Positions 34,617 to 43,923 are shown, counted from the first letter of the stretch. The stretch: DNA of 64,000 bases from Neobacillus sp. FSL H8-0543 (GCF_038592905.1 NZ_CP151943.1:62001-126000), one strand, 5' to 3'. Made by a program: numbers and translations. Notes: generated by a model not told the origin, from the sequence alone.

Positions 34617-34650
34617 GAAAAAGCAGTACTCCAAGATAGAAGTACTGCTT
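34617..34650 (-). terminator. Riboswitch-controlled terminator upstream of the VUT gene
   Basis: AAGCAGTACT (34621-34630) pairs perfectly with AGTACTGCTT (34641-34650); the minus-strand RNA then has UUUUU. It lies between the aptamer and the start codon, so it is the expression platform. Confidence 0.9.
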
Positions 34651-34654
34651 CTTC

Positions 34655-34691
34655 TTAGTTTTTTTAACGAGGGGGGCTACAACCTCTATCG
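34655..34691 (-). promoter_or_regulatory. preQ1-I riboswitch controlling the VUT transporter
   Basis: On the minus strand the sequence runs AGAGGTTGTAGCC, CCCCTCG, then AAAAAAACTAAG. GAGG/CCTC forms P1, the A-rich tail crosses it, and CTA pairs with TAG as the pseudoknot P2. This fits the short preQ1-I consensus. A terminator begins four bases after the aptamer. Confidence 0.88.
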
Positions 34692-34900
34692 TATTTAATA
34701 TCCTGTTAGTAACTAAGAAACTCAAGGACTAATATTTTTTTATTTTAGCAGTCCCCTCCTCTTTATACAACATATTTTTTTACAATCCTGTTATCCACTA
34801 CGGAATTACGATTAGGTTTCGGGAGTATAGCTTATTCCCATTTGACGTACTGCCGCATTTTTTGTAATATATGTGGAGGATAATATCCGTACTTAACAGA

Positions 34901-34938
34901 AGAGGTTCATAGCTGTTACCCTCTATAAAAAACTATGG
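34901..34938 (+). promoter_or_regulatory. preQ1-I riboswitch controlling queF
   Basis: AGAGG (34901-34905) pairs with CCTCT (34920-34924) as P1; the tail ATAAAAAACTATGG supplies CTATG (34933-34937), which pairs with CATAG (34908-34912) as the pseudoknot. This is a near-consensus preQ1-I aptamer. Confidence 0.93.
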
Positions 34939-34953
34939 ATTCATGACAATTTT

Positions 34954-34981
34954 GCCATGTCCATAAAGGATGTGGCTTTTT
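34954..34981 (+). terminator. Riboswitch-controlled terminator upstream of queF
   Basis: GCCATGTCC (34954-34962) pairs with GGATGTGGC (34968-34976) with two G-U pairs, followed by five T. Ligand-bound aptamer would favour it. Confidence 0.85.
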
Positions 34982-35073
34982 GTATTCTTTAATCCTGTTA
35001 GTTTTCAATAGAATGGTTGGCTGAAACTCTTCTGCTTTAAAGTGTTGTGAACATTTTACAGGGGGGTTTTTAC

Positions 35074-35574
35074 ATGTCAGGCAGAAGCCATGAGGAAGGT
35101 TTAAACGATTTAACATTATTAGGTAACCAAAATACACAATATTCATTTGATTACGCACCGGAGGTCTTAGAGGCAGTAAATAATCTCCATTCCAACCGAG
35201 ACTATTTTGTAAAATTTAACTGCCCTGAATTTACTAGTTTATGCCCGCTGACACATCAGCCCGATTTTGCGACGATGTATATCTCATATGTGCCGGATAA
35301 AAAAATTGTCGAGAGTAAATCTTTAAAATTATATTTATTTAGCTTCAGAAATCATGGTGATTTTCATGAAGATTGTGTCAATATCATCATGAATGATTTA
35401 ATTAAACTGCTCGATCCAAGATATATTGAAGTATGGGGCAAGTTCACACCACGTGGTGGAATTTCTATCGACCCTTGGTGTAACTACGGAAAGCCTGGTA
35501 CGAAGTATGAAGAGATGGCAAACTTCCGTTTGATGAACCATGATCTTTACCCTGAAAAAGTAGATAACAGGTAA
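35074..35574 (+). CDS. queF: NADPH-dependent 7-cyano-7-deazaguanine reductase (preQ1 synthase)
   Basis: A 166-residue short-type QueF, nearly the length of the B. subtilis enzyme. The catalytic cysteine is in [15 protein letters not shown] (C near residue 55) and the family motif [10 protein letters not shown] plus [13 protein letters not shown] are present. It reduces the nitrile of preQ0 to the amine preQ1 for queuosine in tRNA. The ATG at 35074 follows GGGGGGT; the frame opens slightly earlier. It stands apart from queC, queD and queE, with its own riboswitch. Confidence 0.96.
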   Translation: MSGRSHEEGLNDLTLLGNQNTQYSFDYAPEVLEAVNNLHSNRDYFVKFNCPEFTSLCPLTHQPDFATMYISYVPDKKIVESKSLKLYLFSFRNHGDFHEDCVNIIMNDLIKLLDPRYIEVWGKFTPRGGISIDPWCNYGKPGTKYEEMANFRLMNHDLYPEKVDNR

Positions 35575-35639
35575 TAGACGGAGAGTTCTTGCAAAACAGA
35601 TTCGGTTTTAACTCTCCTATATATAAATATTTAAACGTT

Positions 35640-35668
35640 AAGGGAAAGGTGAAAATCACCTTTCCCTT
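35640..35668 (+). terminator. Intrinsic terminator after queF
   Basis: AAGGGAAAGGTGA (35640-35652) pairs with TCACCTTTCCCTT (35656-35668), three-base loop, followed by CGTTTT. Confidence 0.85.
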
Positions 35669-35820
35669 CGTTTTGATACGTCTGATACTTAATTGTAATA
35701 TTGTTATTATATTGATGACAAAATCTAATGATATAATAATGTTAATAGTTTAAAAATTCGGAAAACAGACACTTTAAGTATCTATATTCGGATATAATAA
35801 AAATGAAAGAAGTGATGTAA

Positions 35821-36972
35821 TTGATTAGGACTATGCTGCTGCTAGCGTGCATGATGTTCTTAATTTTTCAAGGGAACTCATTTAAAAGTATAGTAGTTCA
35901 CGCAGAACCGATAAGTCATGTTCAAACAAATACCCTTCAAACCGATGAAAAAGGCCCCGACCTCGAGAAAATTACCAGCTATCAAGAACTCACCAAAATA
36001 AATGACCAAATTGAGCGCGTTAACCAAGCAATAAAAGACAATAATGAAATGTTAACTAAGGCAGAATTGGATTATGTAGCGGTTAAGGTAGAAAGTGAAA
36101 AATTAACAGACGAACTGAGGTTACTTGAAGAAAAAATTGATAAACGGAGCAAAATATTAATGAAGCGGGCACGTTCCTTTCAACAAAGCGGGGGCAATAT
36201 ATCTTATCTTGAGGTTCTCCTGGGTTCTAAAAACTTTAGTGATTTTGTCGACCGTGTAAGTACATTAGTTACGATATTCGAAGCAGATCAGAATATTATT
36301 AAACAGCATGAAGCTGAAAAAGAAGATTACATAACGAAGAGTGCTGCATTGGAAGATAAACTCGCAAAAATAACAAGCATGAAAACAGAGCTTGATGGGA
36401 TGAGGCAATTACTCACTGACCAACAAAATCAATTCTCTACGATAAAAGATCAGCTAATTACTACAGTAGATTTAGAACAGGAAAAAGATAAAACTTTAGA
36501 TGAAGTAATGGCCGATATAGAAGAAGAATACATAAAAACGATTATAAGTTCTGGCTTTAAGTATATTGGAAATTCTGTCTATGTGTTCGGAGGCGGCAGA
36601 AATGAAATTGATATAGTTAACGGAAGATTTGATTGTTCTGCCTTTGTGCATTGGGCATTTTCACAAGCTGAAATTGAGGTGGGTCAGACAACAGACTCCC
36701 TAAAGAATACAGGCACACCGGTCGACGTTAGTGATATCCAGCCTGGAGATTTAGTTTTCTTTGACACTTATAAAAAAGACGGGCATGTGGGTATTTATAT
36801 TGGAAACGGAAAATTCATAGGCTCTCAAAGTTTTACAGGTGTTGGAATTGCTGATATGACAACTGGATATTGGGAAGAGAAATTTAATGGAAGAATCCTT
36901 AGAATCGGACAGCCAGAAGGAACAAATAAGGAATTACCAGTAAATAACAACAAAGAAGAGGCACTCAATTGA
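35821..36972 (+). CDS. Secreted NlpC/P60 peptidoglycan endopeptidase with coiled coil (CwlO-like)
   Basis: A 383-residue protein. Signal peptide about 1-28 (ending VVHAEP), a long coiled coil about 50-235 as in CwlO/PcsB, and an NlpC/P60 domain about 238-362. The catalytic cysteine is C272 in FDCSAFVHWAF and the histidine H322 in GHVGIYIGNG. The usual third histidine is replaced in KFIGSQSFTG, where Q336 or S335 may serve, as in some other P60 enzymes. It would cleave stem peptides (D-Glu to the diamino acid). TTG start with a weak AAAGAAGTGATG site. Its terminator overlaps its stop codon. Confidence 0.87.
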   Translation: MIRTMLLLACMMFLIFQGNSFKSIVVHAEPISHVQTNTLQTDEKGPDLEKITSYQELTKINDQIERVNQAIKDNNEMLTKAELDYVAVKVESEKLTDELRLLEEKIDKRSKILMKRARSFQQSGGNISYLEVLLGSKNFSDFVDRVSTLVTIFEADQNIIKQHEAEKEDYITKSAALEDKLAKITSMKTELDGMRQLLTDQQNQFSTIKDQLITTVDLEQEKDKTLDEVMADIEEEYIKTIISSGFKYIGNSVYVFGGGRNEIDIVNGRFDCSAFVHWAFSQAEIEVGQTTDSLKNTGTPVDVSDIQPGDLVFFDTYKKDGHVGIYIGNGKFIGSQSFTGVGIADMTTGYWEEKFNGRILRIGQPEGTNKELPVNNNKEEALN

Positions 36973-36981
36973 TGAGTGCCT
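36959..36981 (+). terminator. Terminator overlapping the NlpC/P60 stop codon
   Basis: AGGCACTCA (36959-36967) pairs with TGAGTGCCT (36973-36981); the loop contains the TGA stop; TTTCTC follows. Confidence 0.8.
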
Positions 36982-37015
36982 TTCTCTCTTATCAGTCGAT
37001 TTTTAGCCTTTAAAA

Positions 37016-38005
37016 CTAAATATAAAACCCTATTTTCCCCAATTGCTCTGCATTTTCTAATCGTTTGAACGCTTGTGCGAATTCCTCCAATGGATAAATC
37101 CGATCAACGACAGGCTTTATGTTATGCTCTTGTACAAAGTTAATCATTTCTATATACTCTTCGCCACTGCCCAAAGTTGATCCAAATAGTCGAAACTGGC
37201 CATAGAAAAAGTCGCGAAGATTAAGTTCAACCACATCCCCTGCAGAAGCTCCAAATGTTACAATGGTTCCACCTTGACGTAATTGTTTGAGAGACTTGTT
37301 AAAGGTTGCTGCACCCACGCATTCGATGACAAGATCCATTTTTTCGCCAGCAAGTGCAGTCTCCCAATCTTCATTACTATCAATCGCTTTATCTGCACCC
37401 ATTTCGAGTGCTTTTTGACACTTATCCATCGAACGAGAAGTAACATACACTGTAGCACCTGCTGCTTTCGCGAACTGCAATAAGAACGTGGCTACACCAC
37501 TTCCGATTCCAGGTATAAGTACTTTCATTTCAGGCTTAACTTGACCTTGAGTAAATAATGCTCGATAGGCAGTCAGCGCTGCCAATGACAGCACCCCTGC
37601 TTCTTCCCACGTTAAATTTTGAGGTTTTTCTACGGCATTTTCCGCGGGTATGATCACCTTTTCGGCAAAAGTCCCATGATCAGGAAGACCGATAATGTCA
37701 AATCCGCTTGGCGGCGCATCGCTATTATCCTTCCAGCCAAGACTAGGATTAATAATAACCTCATCCCCTACTTTAAGATCAATGACCCCTTCACCTACTG
37801 CATCGATAATTCCTGCACCGTCTGATCCGATAATAAGCGGTGGGTCCGTTGGTTTATGGCGTTTAAGAACGAATAAATCACGATGGTTTAAACCCGCCGT
37901 CTTTAGATGTACCCTTACCTCTCCAGCTTTTGGTTGTACTTCTTCCATATCAGAAATCGATAATCCCTGAAAACCAGTTGTTTTAGTATGAACTAATGCC
38001 TTCAT
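37016..38005 (-). CDS. Zinc-type alcohol dehydrogenase-like (MDR) oxidoreductase
   Basis: A 329-residue medium-chain dehydrogenase/reductase. The GroES-like N-terminal half has GLNHRDLFVL and GSDGAGIIDAVGEGV; the Rossmann half has IPGIGSGVATFLLQFAKAAG. The structural zinc cysteines are lacking, so it is probably a zinc-independent quinone-oxidoreductase/YogA-like member using NADPH. ATG at 38005 is chosen because AGGAG lies 8 bases upstream. Substrate unknown. Confidence 0.85.
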   Translation of the reverse strand: MKALVHTKTTGFQGLSISDMEEVQPKAGEVRVHLKTAGLNHRDLFVLKRHKPTDPPLIIGSDGAGIIDAVGEGVIDLKVGDEVIINPSLGWKDNSDAPPSGFDIIGLPDHGTFAEKVIIPAENAVEKPQNLTWEEAGVLSLAALTAYRALFTQGQVKPEMKVLIPGIGSGVATFLLQFAKAAGATVYVTSRSMDKCQKALEMGADKAIDSNEDWETALAGEKMDLVIECVGAATFNKSLKQLRQGGTIVTFGASAGDVVELNLRDFFYGQFRLFGSTLGSGEEYIEMINFVQEHNIKPVVDRIYPLEEFAQAFKRLENAEQLGKIGFYI

Positions 38006-38129
38006 TCTCCTCACTCCTATCTACTTATTCACTCAATATACCTATCATTATATAACACTCCCCCACCTTAGCAAGCTTTGAGGAGGGGGTTACTTTTATA
38101 GAATTTTACAACGGGAAATTGCTGTTCAC

Positions 38130-39158
38130 TTAGTTTGAATTTTTATGGTCTTCTTTTTTGCCCTTTGCTAAATTTCGGCGGTCACTACCTTTTGGCGGTT
38201 CCTCTAGCCAGCCATTATCAATCATCAGGTTGGCTCCGTCTTCCCCATATTTCATGAGCTCAACAATTAATTCCATGTATTTGAGTCCAATATCTCTCCT
38301 TGATGTCACACTTAAAGCAGTCCCATAATAAGCAATGGCCAATTGGGTGGACAATTGCACTTGATACATCATAAATTTGTCTGAAAAGGTTGGTGTAGTC
38401 GAGTCTGTAACAAGTGCTTGCCAAGACATAGGCGAATTAAGTTTTTCTTCACGAAATATCTCTGTAAATATCCCAAGTTGTTTATTTGAGATATCAGTCC
38501 CTCTATTAATGTATTTTCGGACATTTTCTGATTTAGAAACTTGGCTAAACCCGACCTTTAATGCCACATGAAGATTCATTTTATTCATATTAAAACTTAT
38601 ATCACCAATTTCAATTCCTGTTAATGGACGACGTTCTCCAAACCAACCAGTTAAAAAATTTTGATGCTTAACAAAATCAATCGCAGCGGGAGGTGTGAGA
38701 ACTGGCGGACGTGAATATAGACCCTTTGTGAGCATAGTATCTATTGTTTTTTCAAATAACATCATGGTTTCAGTATTACAAGTTATGTAGTATTTTCTTA
38801 GATCGGCACGAATTGATGTCCCAACAGAAAGTGCATATCCCGTTAGTCCTTGTAGTGTCATTATATATAGGTAATATAGGTAGAAAGGATCTTGAAAAAG
38901 ACGCGGAGCACCAATATTTACATCATCATCCGTGAAACCTTTTGGAATAGGATAGTTCTCACCTTTGTAGAACTCCTCAATTTGTTGGACATGGCTTTCT
39001 GATAACTCTAATGCCGACTCATAAATTTCTTCAATATCTTTATCGTCAATATGCTCAAGTGCATACTTAAAAAAACAAATGGACATCGTGTCGAACATAT
39101 ATTGTGTCCAAAGACTTGAGATTTCAGGTGCTGTCAACCGGATGCTGTTATTTTCCAT
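38130..39158 (-). CDS. DUF3231 family protein
   Basis: A 342-residue protein built of two related helical halves (about 1-170 and 175-335), as in DUF3231 proteins of Bacillus. Each half opens with LTAPEISSLWTQYMFDTMS or LTGIEIGDISFNMNK-like segments. Predicted all-helical, possibly ferritin-like, but no metal ligands are obvious. AAAGG is nine bases before the ATG at 39158; an earlier ATG touches the AAAGG and is less likely. Function unknown, often linked to sporulating Bacilli. Confidence 0.78.
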   Translation of the reverse strand: MENNSIRLTAPEISSLWTQYMFDTMSICFFKYALEHIDDKDIEEIYESALELSESHVQQIEEFYKGENYPIPKGFTDDDVNIGAPRLFQDPFYLYYLYIMTLQGLTGYALSVGTSIRADLRKYYITCNTETMMLFEKTIDTMLTKGLYSRPPVLTPPAAIDFVKHQNFLTGWFGERRPLTGIEIGDISFNMNKMNLHVALKVGFSQVSKSENVRKYINRGTDISNKQLGIFTEIFREEKLNSPMSWQALVTDSTTPTFSDKFMMYQVQLSTQLAIAYYGTALSVTSRRDIGLKYMELIVELMKYGEDGANLMIDNGWLEEPPKGSDRRNLAKGKKEDHKNSN

Positions 39159-39209
39159 ACTTCCCATCCTTTATGTTGTTTTGTTATAGATTTTCCAACC
39201 CGCCCTCAA

Positions 39210-39794
39210 TTATTCCGAACTTGAATCACGCGGGTTTTCTTTTTTATGATAACAAAAGCAGGATTCGATATGATCATTCACCATTCCCGTTGCCTGCATA
39301 AAGGCGTAACAAATCGTCGGCCCCACAAATTTGAAGCCGCGTTTCTTTAAATCCTTACTCAATTTATCGCTAATTTCTGTTGTTGCAGGTACCTCGGATA
39401 AATCTTTGAAGTGATTAAGGATGGGCTCACCGTCAACATAAGACCAGATATATTTATGAAAGGAACCAAATTCCTCGACAACGTTCAAGTATGCCTTTGC
39501 ATTGATAATCACAGCATTTACTTTCAACTTATTACGGACAATACCTTCATTCTGCAAAAGCTCTTCCACTTTTTTATCATCATACAATGCTATTTTGTTT
39601 GCTTCAAAATTGTCAAAGGCCACTCGATAATTATCTCTCTTTTTTAAAATCGTGTACCAGCTCAAACCTGCTTGGGCACCTTCTAAATTCAAAAATTCAA
39701 ATAACAATCGATCATCATATACAGGTACTCCCCACTCATGATCATGATAATCGATATAGAGTGGATCCTGATTTACCCATCCGCATCTGTTCAT
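39210..39794 (-). CDS. tag: DNA-3-methyladenine glycosylase I
   Basis: A 194-residue enzyme with all Tag landmarks: zinc ligands C4, H17, H175 and C179 (NRCGW, YHDHEW, NDHIESCFC) and the catalytic-site E38 in NLEGAQAGLSW. It excises 3-methyladenine from alkylated DNA, starting base-excision repair. GGAGG precedes the ATG. It lies just downstream of the amidohydrolase gene on the same strand (34 bases), possibly read through from it. Confidence 0.95.
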   Translation of the reverse strand: MNRCGWVNQDPLYIDYHDHEWGVPVYDDRLLFEFLNLEGAQAGLSWYTILKKRDNYRVAFDNFEANKIALYDDKKVEELLQNEGIVRNKLKVNAVIINAKAYLNVVEEFGSFHKYIWSYVDGEPILNHFKDLSEVPATTEISDKLSKDLKKRGFKFVGPTICYAFMQATGMVNDHIESCFCYHKKENPRDSSSE

Positions 39795-39828
39795 TATGTA
39801 ACCTCCATTACTTCTGCCCTTTTTACAA

Positions 39829-41256
39829 TTAGAGGAGACCCTCCTCCATCATTCTTAGCATATCACTTTCTCCATTCAAAATATCCTCTTTTGCCCGTTT
39901 ACTGACCTCTTTTCCTGCTTGTTGCGCTTCTAATATGGCTGCTCTGGTATCGATGGTTGTAATTACCCGGTTTTCCATCACAATCTTTCCATTTATAATT
40001 GATGTTTCGACTTCGTGTCCTCGAGCAGAATAAACGAGATTAGGGACAATATTTCGAATAGGATCGATATAAAGTGGACAAAGGGTTGGCTCTAATAAGT
40101 TAATAATAATCAAATCTGCTTTCTTCCCTTTACGTAAGGACCCTACTTGATGATCTATCCCCATAACTTTCGCTGCATCAATTGTTGCCAAACGAAGCGC
40201 TAACGCCGCTGGAAATACGGTTGGATTTGAACGCTTCACTTTATTTAAAATCGCCGCAAATTTCATTTCATTAAACATATTATTGCAATTATTCCCTGGA
40301 GCTTGATCTGAACCTAACCCTGCAATTCCACCGCTTTCAATAAATTTTAAAACCGGTGGCACAAGTCCATCAATGATTCCAATACTACCGGAGCAATAGA
40401 TCATTCCTGCACCGCTCTTAGCTACAATCGCCGTTTCCTCATCTGTAGCTTCTGTTAAATGAACAGCAATTAAACGTTCGTTTAAGTAACCTATCTCTTC
40501 TAAAAAAGCGATACTCCGTTTTCCATATCTTTTCACCATTTGATCAATTTCACGATCACCTTGAGCCACATGCATATGAAGCTTTGTATTGTATTTCACT
40601 GCTAGATCTTTCATTTCCTTTAACAAATCAACGCTCATTAAATCTGGACCATGTGGACCGAGGATACAAGTAATTTTTCCATCAGCACTTTCATGGTATT
40701 TATCAATTAGTGAAAGGTTATTCCTTAGCTTTCTTTCACCAATTTCCGAATAAAAGGGATACAACTCTCCCACCGGTACATCGCCAATATTATCTGGAAT
40801 TTCATTGACGAGCTCCGCCACTCGAGCACGGGCACCAATTTTAATATAGTTTTCTACTAAACTATTCATTGAGCTATCATAATCACAAAAAGTCGTTGTT
40901 CCTGATTGAATTCCTTCAATGATATTGACCATTGATCCTTTTTTGCTATCTTCTATTGTTAGATGCTTCATAAAAGGCCATAGACCCTTTTGCATCCAAT
41001 GATTAATATCCTGAGCCACACCACGAAGTAATGCCAAACCGGTATGTATATGAGCATCAATTAATCCCGGCATCACGAGTTTATCCTTGGCGTCTATTTC
41101 TCTCTCAGCTGAAAAATTACGAGTAATTTCTAAGGTTGACCCAACAGCCTGAATAGTATTTCCTTTTATTGCAACCGCTCCATTTTCTATCATACCAACT
41201 CCCTTTCCTTCCATTGTCATTACTAAACCATTACGGATAATCAAATCTACTTTCAT
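39829..41256 (-). CDS. Amidohydrolase, ATZ/TRZ - SAH/MTA deaminase-like
   Basis: A 475-residue metal-dependent hydrolase of the subtype III amidohydrolase superfamily. Metal ligands are H69 and H71 (DAHIHTG), a later His in KLHMHVAQG, the His of AVHLTEA and the Asp of LGSDQAPGNN. Relatives deaminate guanine, S-adenosylhomocysteine, methylthioadenosine or triazines. ATG at 41256 has AGGGGGCGA before it. It is divergent from the double-pentein ABC operon, sharing a 147-base promoter region, so it may act on a product or co-substrate of that pathway (inference). Confidence 0.82.
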   Translation of the reverse strand: MKVDLIIRNGLVMTMEGKGVGMIENGAVAIKGNTIQAVGSTLEITRNFSAEREIDAKDKLVMPGLIDAHIHTGLALLRGVAQDINHWMQKGLWPFMKHLTIEDSKKGSMVNIIEGIQSGTTTFCDYDSSMNSLVENYIKIGARARVAELVNEIPDNIGDVPVGELYPFYSEIGERKLRNNLSLIDKYHESADGKITCILGPHGPDLMSVDLLKEMKDLAVKYNTKLHMHVAQGDREIDQMVKRYGKRSIAFLEEIGYLNERLIAVHLTEATDEETAIVAKSGAGMIYCSGSIGIIDGLVPPVLKFIESGGIAGLGSDQAPGNNCNNMFNEMKFAAILNKVKRSNPTVFPAALALRLATIDAAKVMGIDHQVGSLRKGKKADLIIINLLEPTLCPLYIDPIRNIVPNLVYSARGHEVETSIINGKIVMENRVITTIDTRAAILEAQQAGKEVSKRAKEDILNGESDMLRMMEEGLL

Positions 41257-41403
41257 TAAATCGCCCCCTAACCTCTTTAAAAACATGCTAATCTGCCTAC
41301 GGAAAGCAAATTCCTACATATATTATAATAACATTTTATTTTTAATTGTTTAAAATATTATGAATTTTATGCTAATATATTTATAAGATAAGGAGGTGTG
41401 ACA

Positions 41404-42357
41404 ATGAGTCTTGTAAAAATCCAGGGGGAGCGATGGTTCCCATCAGAAGCAACATTTAGTTCTGAATTACCATCCCTATGGGGGAACTGGTATTGTGACT
41501 CAGAGATTGGAAAATTACGAGCTGTTTTATTAAGAAGACCCGGGGGAGAGATTGAAACCGTAACAAAAGAGAATTTTTCAAGCTTTCGTTGGAAAGCCCC
41601 AATGAATGTAGAAAGAGCAAGAGCTGAACATGATCGTTTAGCAGATATCTATCGTGCACATGGTGTTGCCGTGCATTACGTGGAAGAAACAAGAATGGAT
41701 CGCCCGAATTCACTTTTTATGAGAGACCAAGTTTTTATGACGCCTGAAGGTGCGATTATCTGTCGACTTGGGATTGCCGCACGACGTGGTGAGGAAAGAT
41801 TTGCCGCAAAAGCATTAGGTGAAATTGGCGTCCCAATTATTAAAACAATCAATGGTGATGGCATTTTTGATGGTGCATGCGCAATGTGGGTAGACCGCGA
41901 AACGGTACTGATTGGCACAGGGGTGAGAGCCAATAAAAATGGTGTAGCTCAAGTGGAAGCTGAATTACGCAATCTTGGTGTGAAGTACATCGTCCCATTT
42001 GAGATTCCATATGGACATGCTCACCTTGATGGCTTAATCAATATCGCTGATCGTAAAATTGCTGCCCTTTTCCCTTGGCAAGTCCCATATGATGTGGTCA
42101 AGGTACTATTAGAACGTGACTTCACCATCATCGAAGCAACAAACACAGAGGAAATCAAAAATAATGCGTGTATAAACTTTGTTGCCCTAGAGCCTGGGAA
42201 GGTTGTAATGCCGGCAAATTGTCCCGAAATGAAAGGAAAATTAGAAGATAGCGGCGTTACGGTTGTTGAAGTAGATGTCACGGAAATCTTAAAGGGCTGG
42301 GGAGCAATCCACTGCATGACAGCTTTTTTACATAGAGATCCGGTAGGTACGATCTAA
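41404..42357 (+). CDS. Amidinotransferase/arginine deiminase-like (pentein) enzyme 1
   Basis: A 317-residue pentein-fold protein. Candidate catalytic residues match the guanidine-modifying family: D108 (FMRDQ), D156 (IFDGA, usually Glu), H207 and D209 (AHLDG), and nucleophile C304 (AIHCMT). The nucleophile attacks a guanidinium carbon to form a thiouronium intermediate, which is then hydrolysed or transferred. ATG at 41404 sits 7 bases after AAGGAGG. First gene of a five-gene operon with an amino-acid ABC importer and a paralogue (enzyme 2) sharing well over half its residues. Substrate unknown; arginine, agmatine, methylarginine or another guanidino compound is possible. Confidence 0.82.
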   Translation: MSLVKIQGERWFPSEATFSSELPSLWGNWYCDSEIGKLRAVLLRRPGGEIETVTKENFSSFRWKAPMNVERARAEHDRLADIYRAHGVAVHYVEETRMDRPNSLFMRDQVFMTPEGAIICRLGIAARRGEERFAAKALGEIGVPIIKTINGDGIFDGACAMWVDRETVLIGTGVRANKNGVAQVEAELRNLGVKYIVPFEIPYGHAHLDGLINIADRKIAALFPWQVPYDVVKVLLERDFTIIEATNTEEIKNNACINFVALEPGKVVMPANCPEMKGKLEDSGVTVVEVDVTEILKGWGAIHCMTAFLHRDPVGTI

Positions 42358-42375
42358 TATGAAGGGTGGAAAATA

Positions 42376-43197
42376 ATGATGAAAAAGTTGATCACGATTT
42401 TTTTAATAGCAATAGCCTTAATTGTTGCTGGTTGTTCAAAAAATACTTCTACGGAGGAAAAAGTACCGTCAACTCTTGATAATGTCCTAAAAAAGAAAAC
42501 ACTAGTTGTTGGAACAGCCCCAGGCTATTTCCCATTTGAGATGAAAGATTCAAAAGGTGAATTTATTGGTTACGACATGGATACAGCAAGAGCAATTGGT
42601 GAGGCACTTAAAGTAAAAGTTGAATTCAAACAATTCGGTTTTGATGGGCTAATACCTGCTCTTGGAACAGGAGAAATTGACATAATTCTTGCAGGAATGA
42701 CTATCCGTGGTGACCGTGCACTTGCAGTTAGCTTTGCCAATCCTTACTTCGCTACAGGACAGGTTTTGATGGTACCAAAGGGTGACACAGCAACAAAGTC
42801 TTGGGAAGATCTTGATCAGCCAGGCAAAAAAATTGCTGTTTCTCTAGGTACTACTGGTGCATTATTAGCTAAACAAATCTTTAAAAATGCAGAAATTGCT
42901 GACTTTGAGGACTTCCCTGCTGCCTCCATGGCACTTGTACAAGGTCAAGCAGATGGAGTCATCTATGACGAGCCAGGTGTACGTTCTTATGAGGGTATGA
43001 ATCCTGATAACGTTCGCGGCGTTTATGACCTAATTTCAAAAGAAAATTTAGGAATTGCTGTCCGTAAAAACGATCTAGAAACTGTTCAATGGTTAAACTC
43101 TTTCCTTGATTCGTATAAAGGAAGCCCAGCAGAATTAGAATCTTTCAGTAAATGGTTTGAAAATGTCGATTGGATGGACGAAGTAGAAGCAGAATAA
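42376..43197 (+). CDS. Amino-acid ABC transporter substrate-binding lipoprotein
   Basis: A 273-residue lipoprotein. The lipobox LIVAGC gives an acylated cysteine near residue 20. The body is a polar-amino-acid binding protein (SBP_bac_3): GTAPGYFPFEMKD, GYDMDTARAIGEAL, FDGLIPALGTGEIDIILAGM and GVIYDEPG. It delivers a ligand to the permease/ATPase encoded next. It lies 18 bases after enzyme 1, so the ligand is probably the substrate of the flanking pentein enzymes. Confidence 0.9.
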   Translation: MMKKLITIFLIAIALIVAGCSKNTSTEEKVPSTLDNVLKKKTLVVGTAPGYFPFEMKDSKGEFIGYDMDTARAIGEALKVKVEFKQFGFDGLIPALGTGEIDIILAGMTIRGDRALAVSFANPYFATGQVLMVPKGDTATKSWEDLDQPGKKIAVSLGTTGALLAKQIFKNAEIADFEDFPAASMALVQGQADGVIYDEPGVRSYEGMNPDNVRGVYDLISKENLGIAVRKNDLETVQWLNSFLDSYKGSPAELESFSKWFENVDWMDEVEAE

Positions 43198-43222
43198 GAA
43201 ATTCTTTCTAGGGGGCTTAACG

Positions 43223-43882
43223 ATGCAATATCAAACAGATTGGAGTGTTATTCCAAATAACCTGCCTCTTTTCCTAGAAGGAATGTGGCTAACGCTGGAA
43301 ATTTCAGCGTTAGCTCTACTTTTTAGTATTCCAATAGGGATTTTAATAGGGTTATTGAGAATTTCACGAAATAAGTTGGTTTCTTTTTTAGCCACAGCAT
43401 ACGTGGAAATTATGAGAGGGGTTCCCCTTCTCGTGCTATTATTTTGGATATTCTTTGTTCTAAGTAATTTTTTGAGGCTTGGTCCATATTGGTCAGCAAT
43501 ACTTGGTCTCGCAACGTTTTCTGGTGCTTTTATTGCCGAAATTGTCAGAGCTGGAATACAATCTGTCCCTAAAGGACAAATGGAGGCAGCTCGTTCCTCA
43601 GGTATGACCTCTGCACAGGCAATGAGACTAATTATCTTACCACAAGCTTTTCGTAAGGTGTTACCGCCGATGGCTTCCCAATTTATCATATTAATTAAGG
43701 ATTCATCACTCGTTTCCGTTATATCGGTAATCGATTTAACACTAATCTCAAAAAATTTAGTAGCAACCAGTTTCCGCTCGCTTGAGGTATGGACCTTCGT
43801 TGCCCTATTATACTTTATAATGACGTTTACCCTATCGCAAATCATTCGTTATTTCGAGAAAAAATACCAGGTTACAGAATAA
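43223..43882 (+). CDS. Amino-acid ABC transporter permease (HisM/GlnP family)
   Basis: A 219-residue permease with about five helices and the EAA coupling loop QMEAARSSGMTSAQAMRLI near residue 118-136. The opening W..I..NLPLFLEGMWLTL is typical of GlnP/HisM. As a single-permease-gene system it probably forms a homodimer. AGGGGGC precedes the ATG; the gap to the lipoprotein gene is 25 bases. Confidence 0.92.
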   Translation: MQYQTDWSVIPNNLPLFLEGMWLTLEISALALLFSIPIGILIGLLRISRNKLVSFLATAYVEIMRGVPLLVLLFWIFFVLSNFLRLGPYWSAILGLATFSGAFIAEIVRAGIQSVPKGQMEAARSSGMTSAQAMRLIILPQAFRKVLPPMASQFIILIKDSSLVSVISVIDLTLISKNLVATSFRSLEVWTFVALLYFIMTFTLSQIIRYFEKKYQVTE

Positions 43883-43923
43883 TACATTCTCCCTATTCAT
43901 GAGATGTAAAAGGAGCGACATGT

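Noticed and set aside
43231..43845. A 204-codon frame antisense to the amino-acid permease
   Set aside because: Exact shadow of a clear permease gene; no ribosome site and low-complexity composition.
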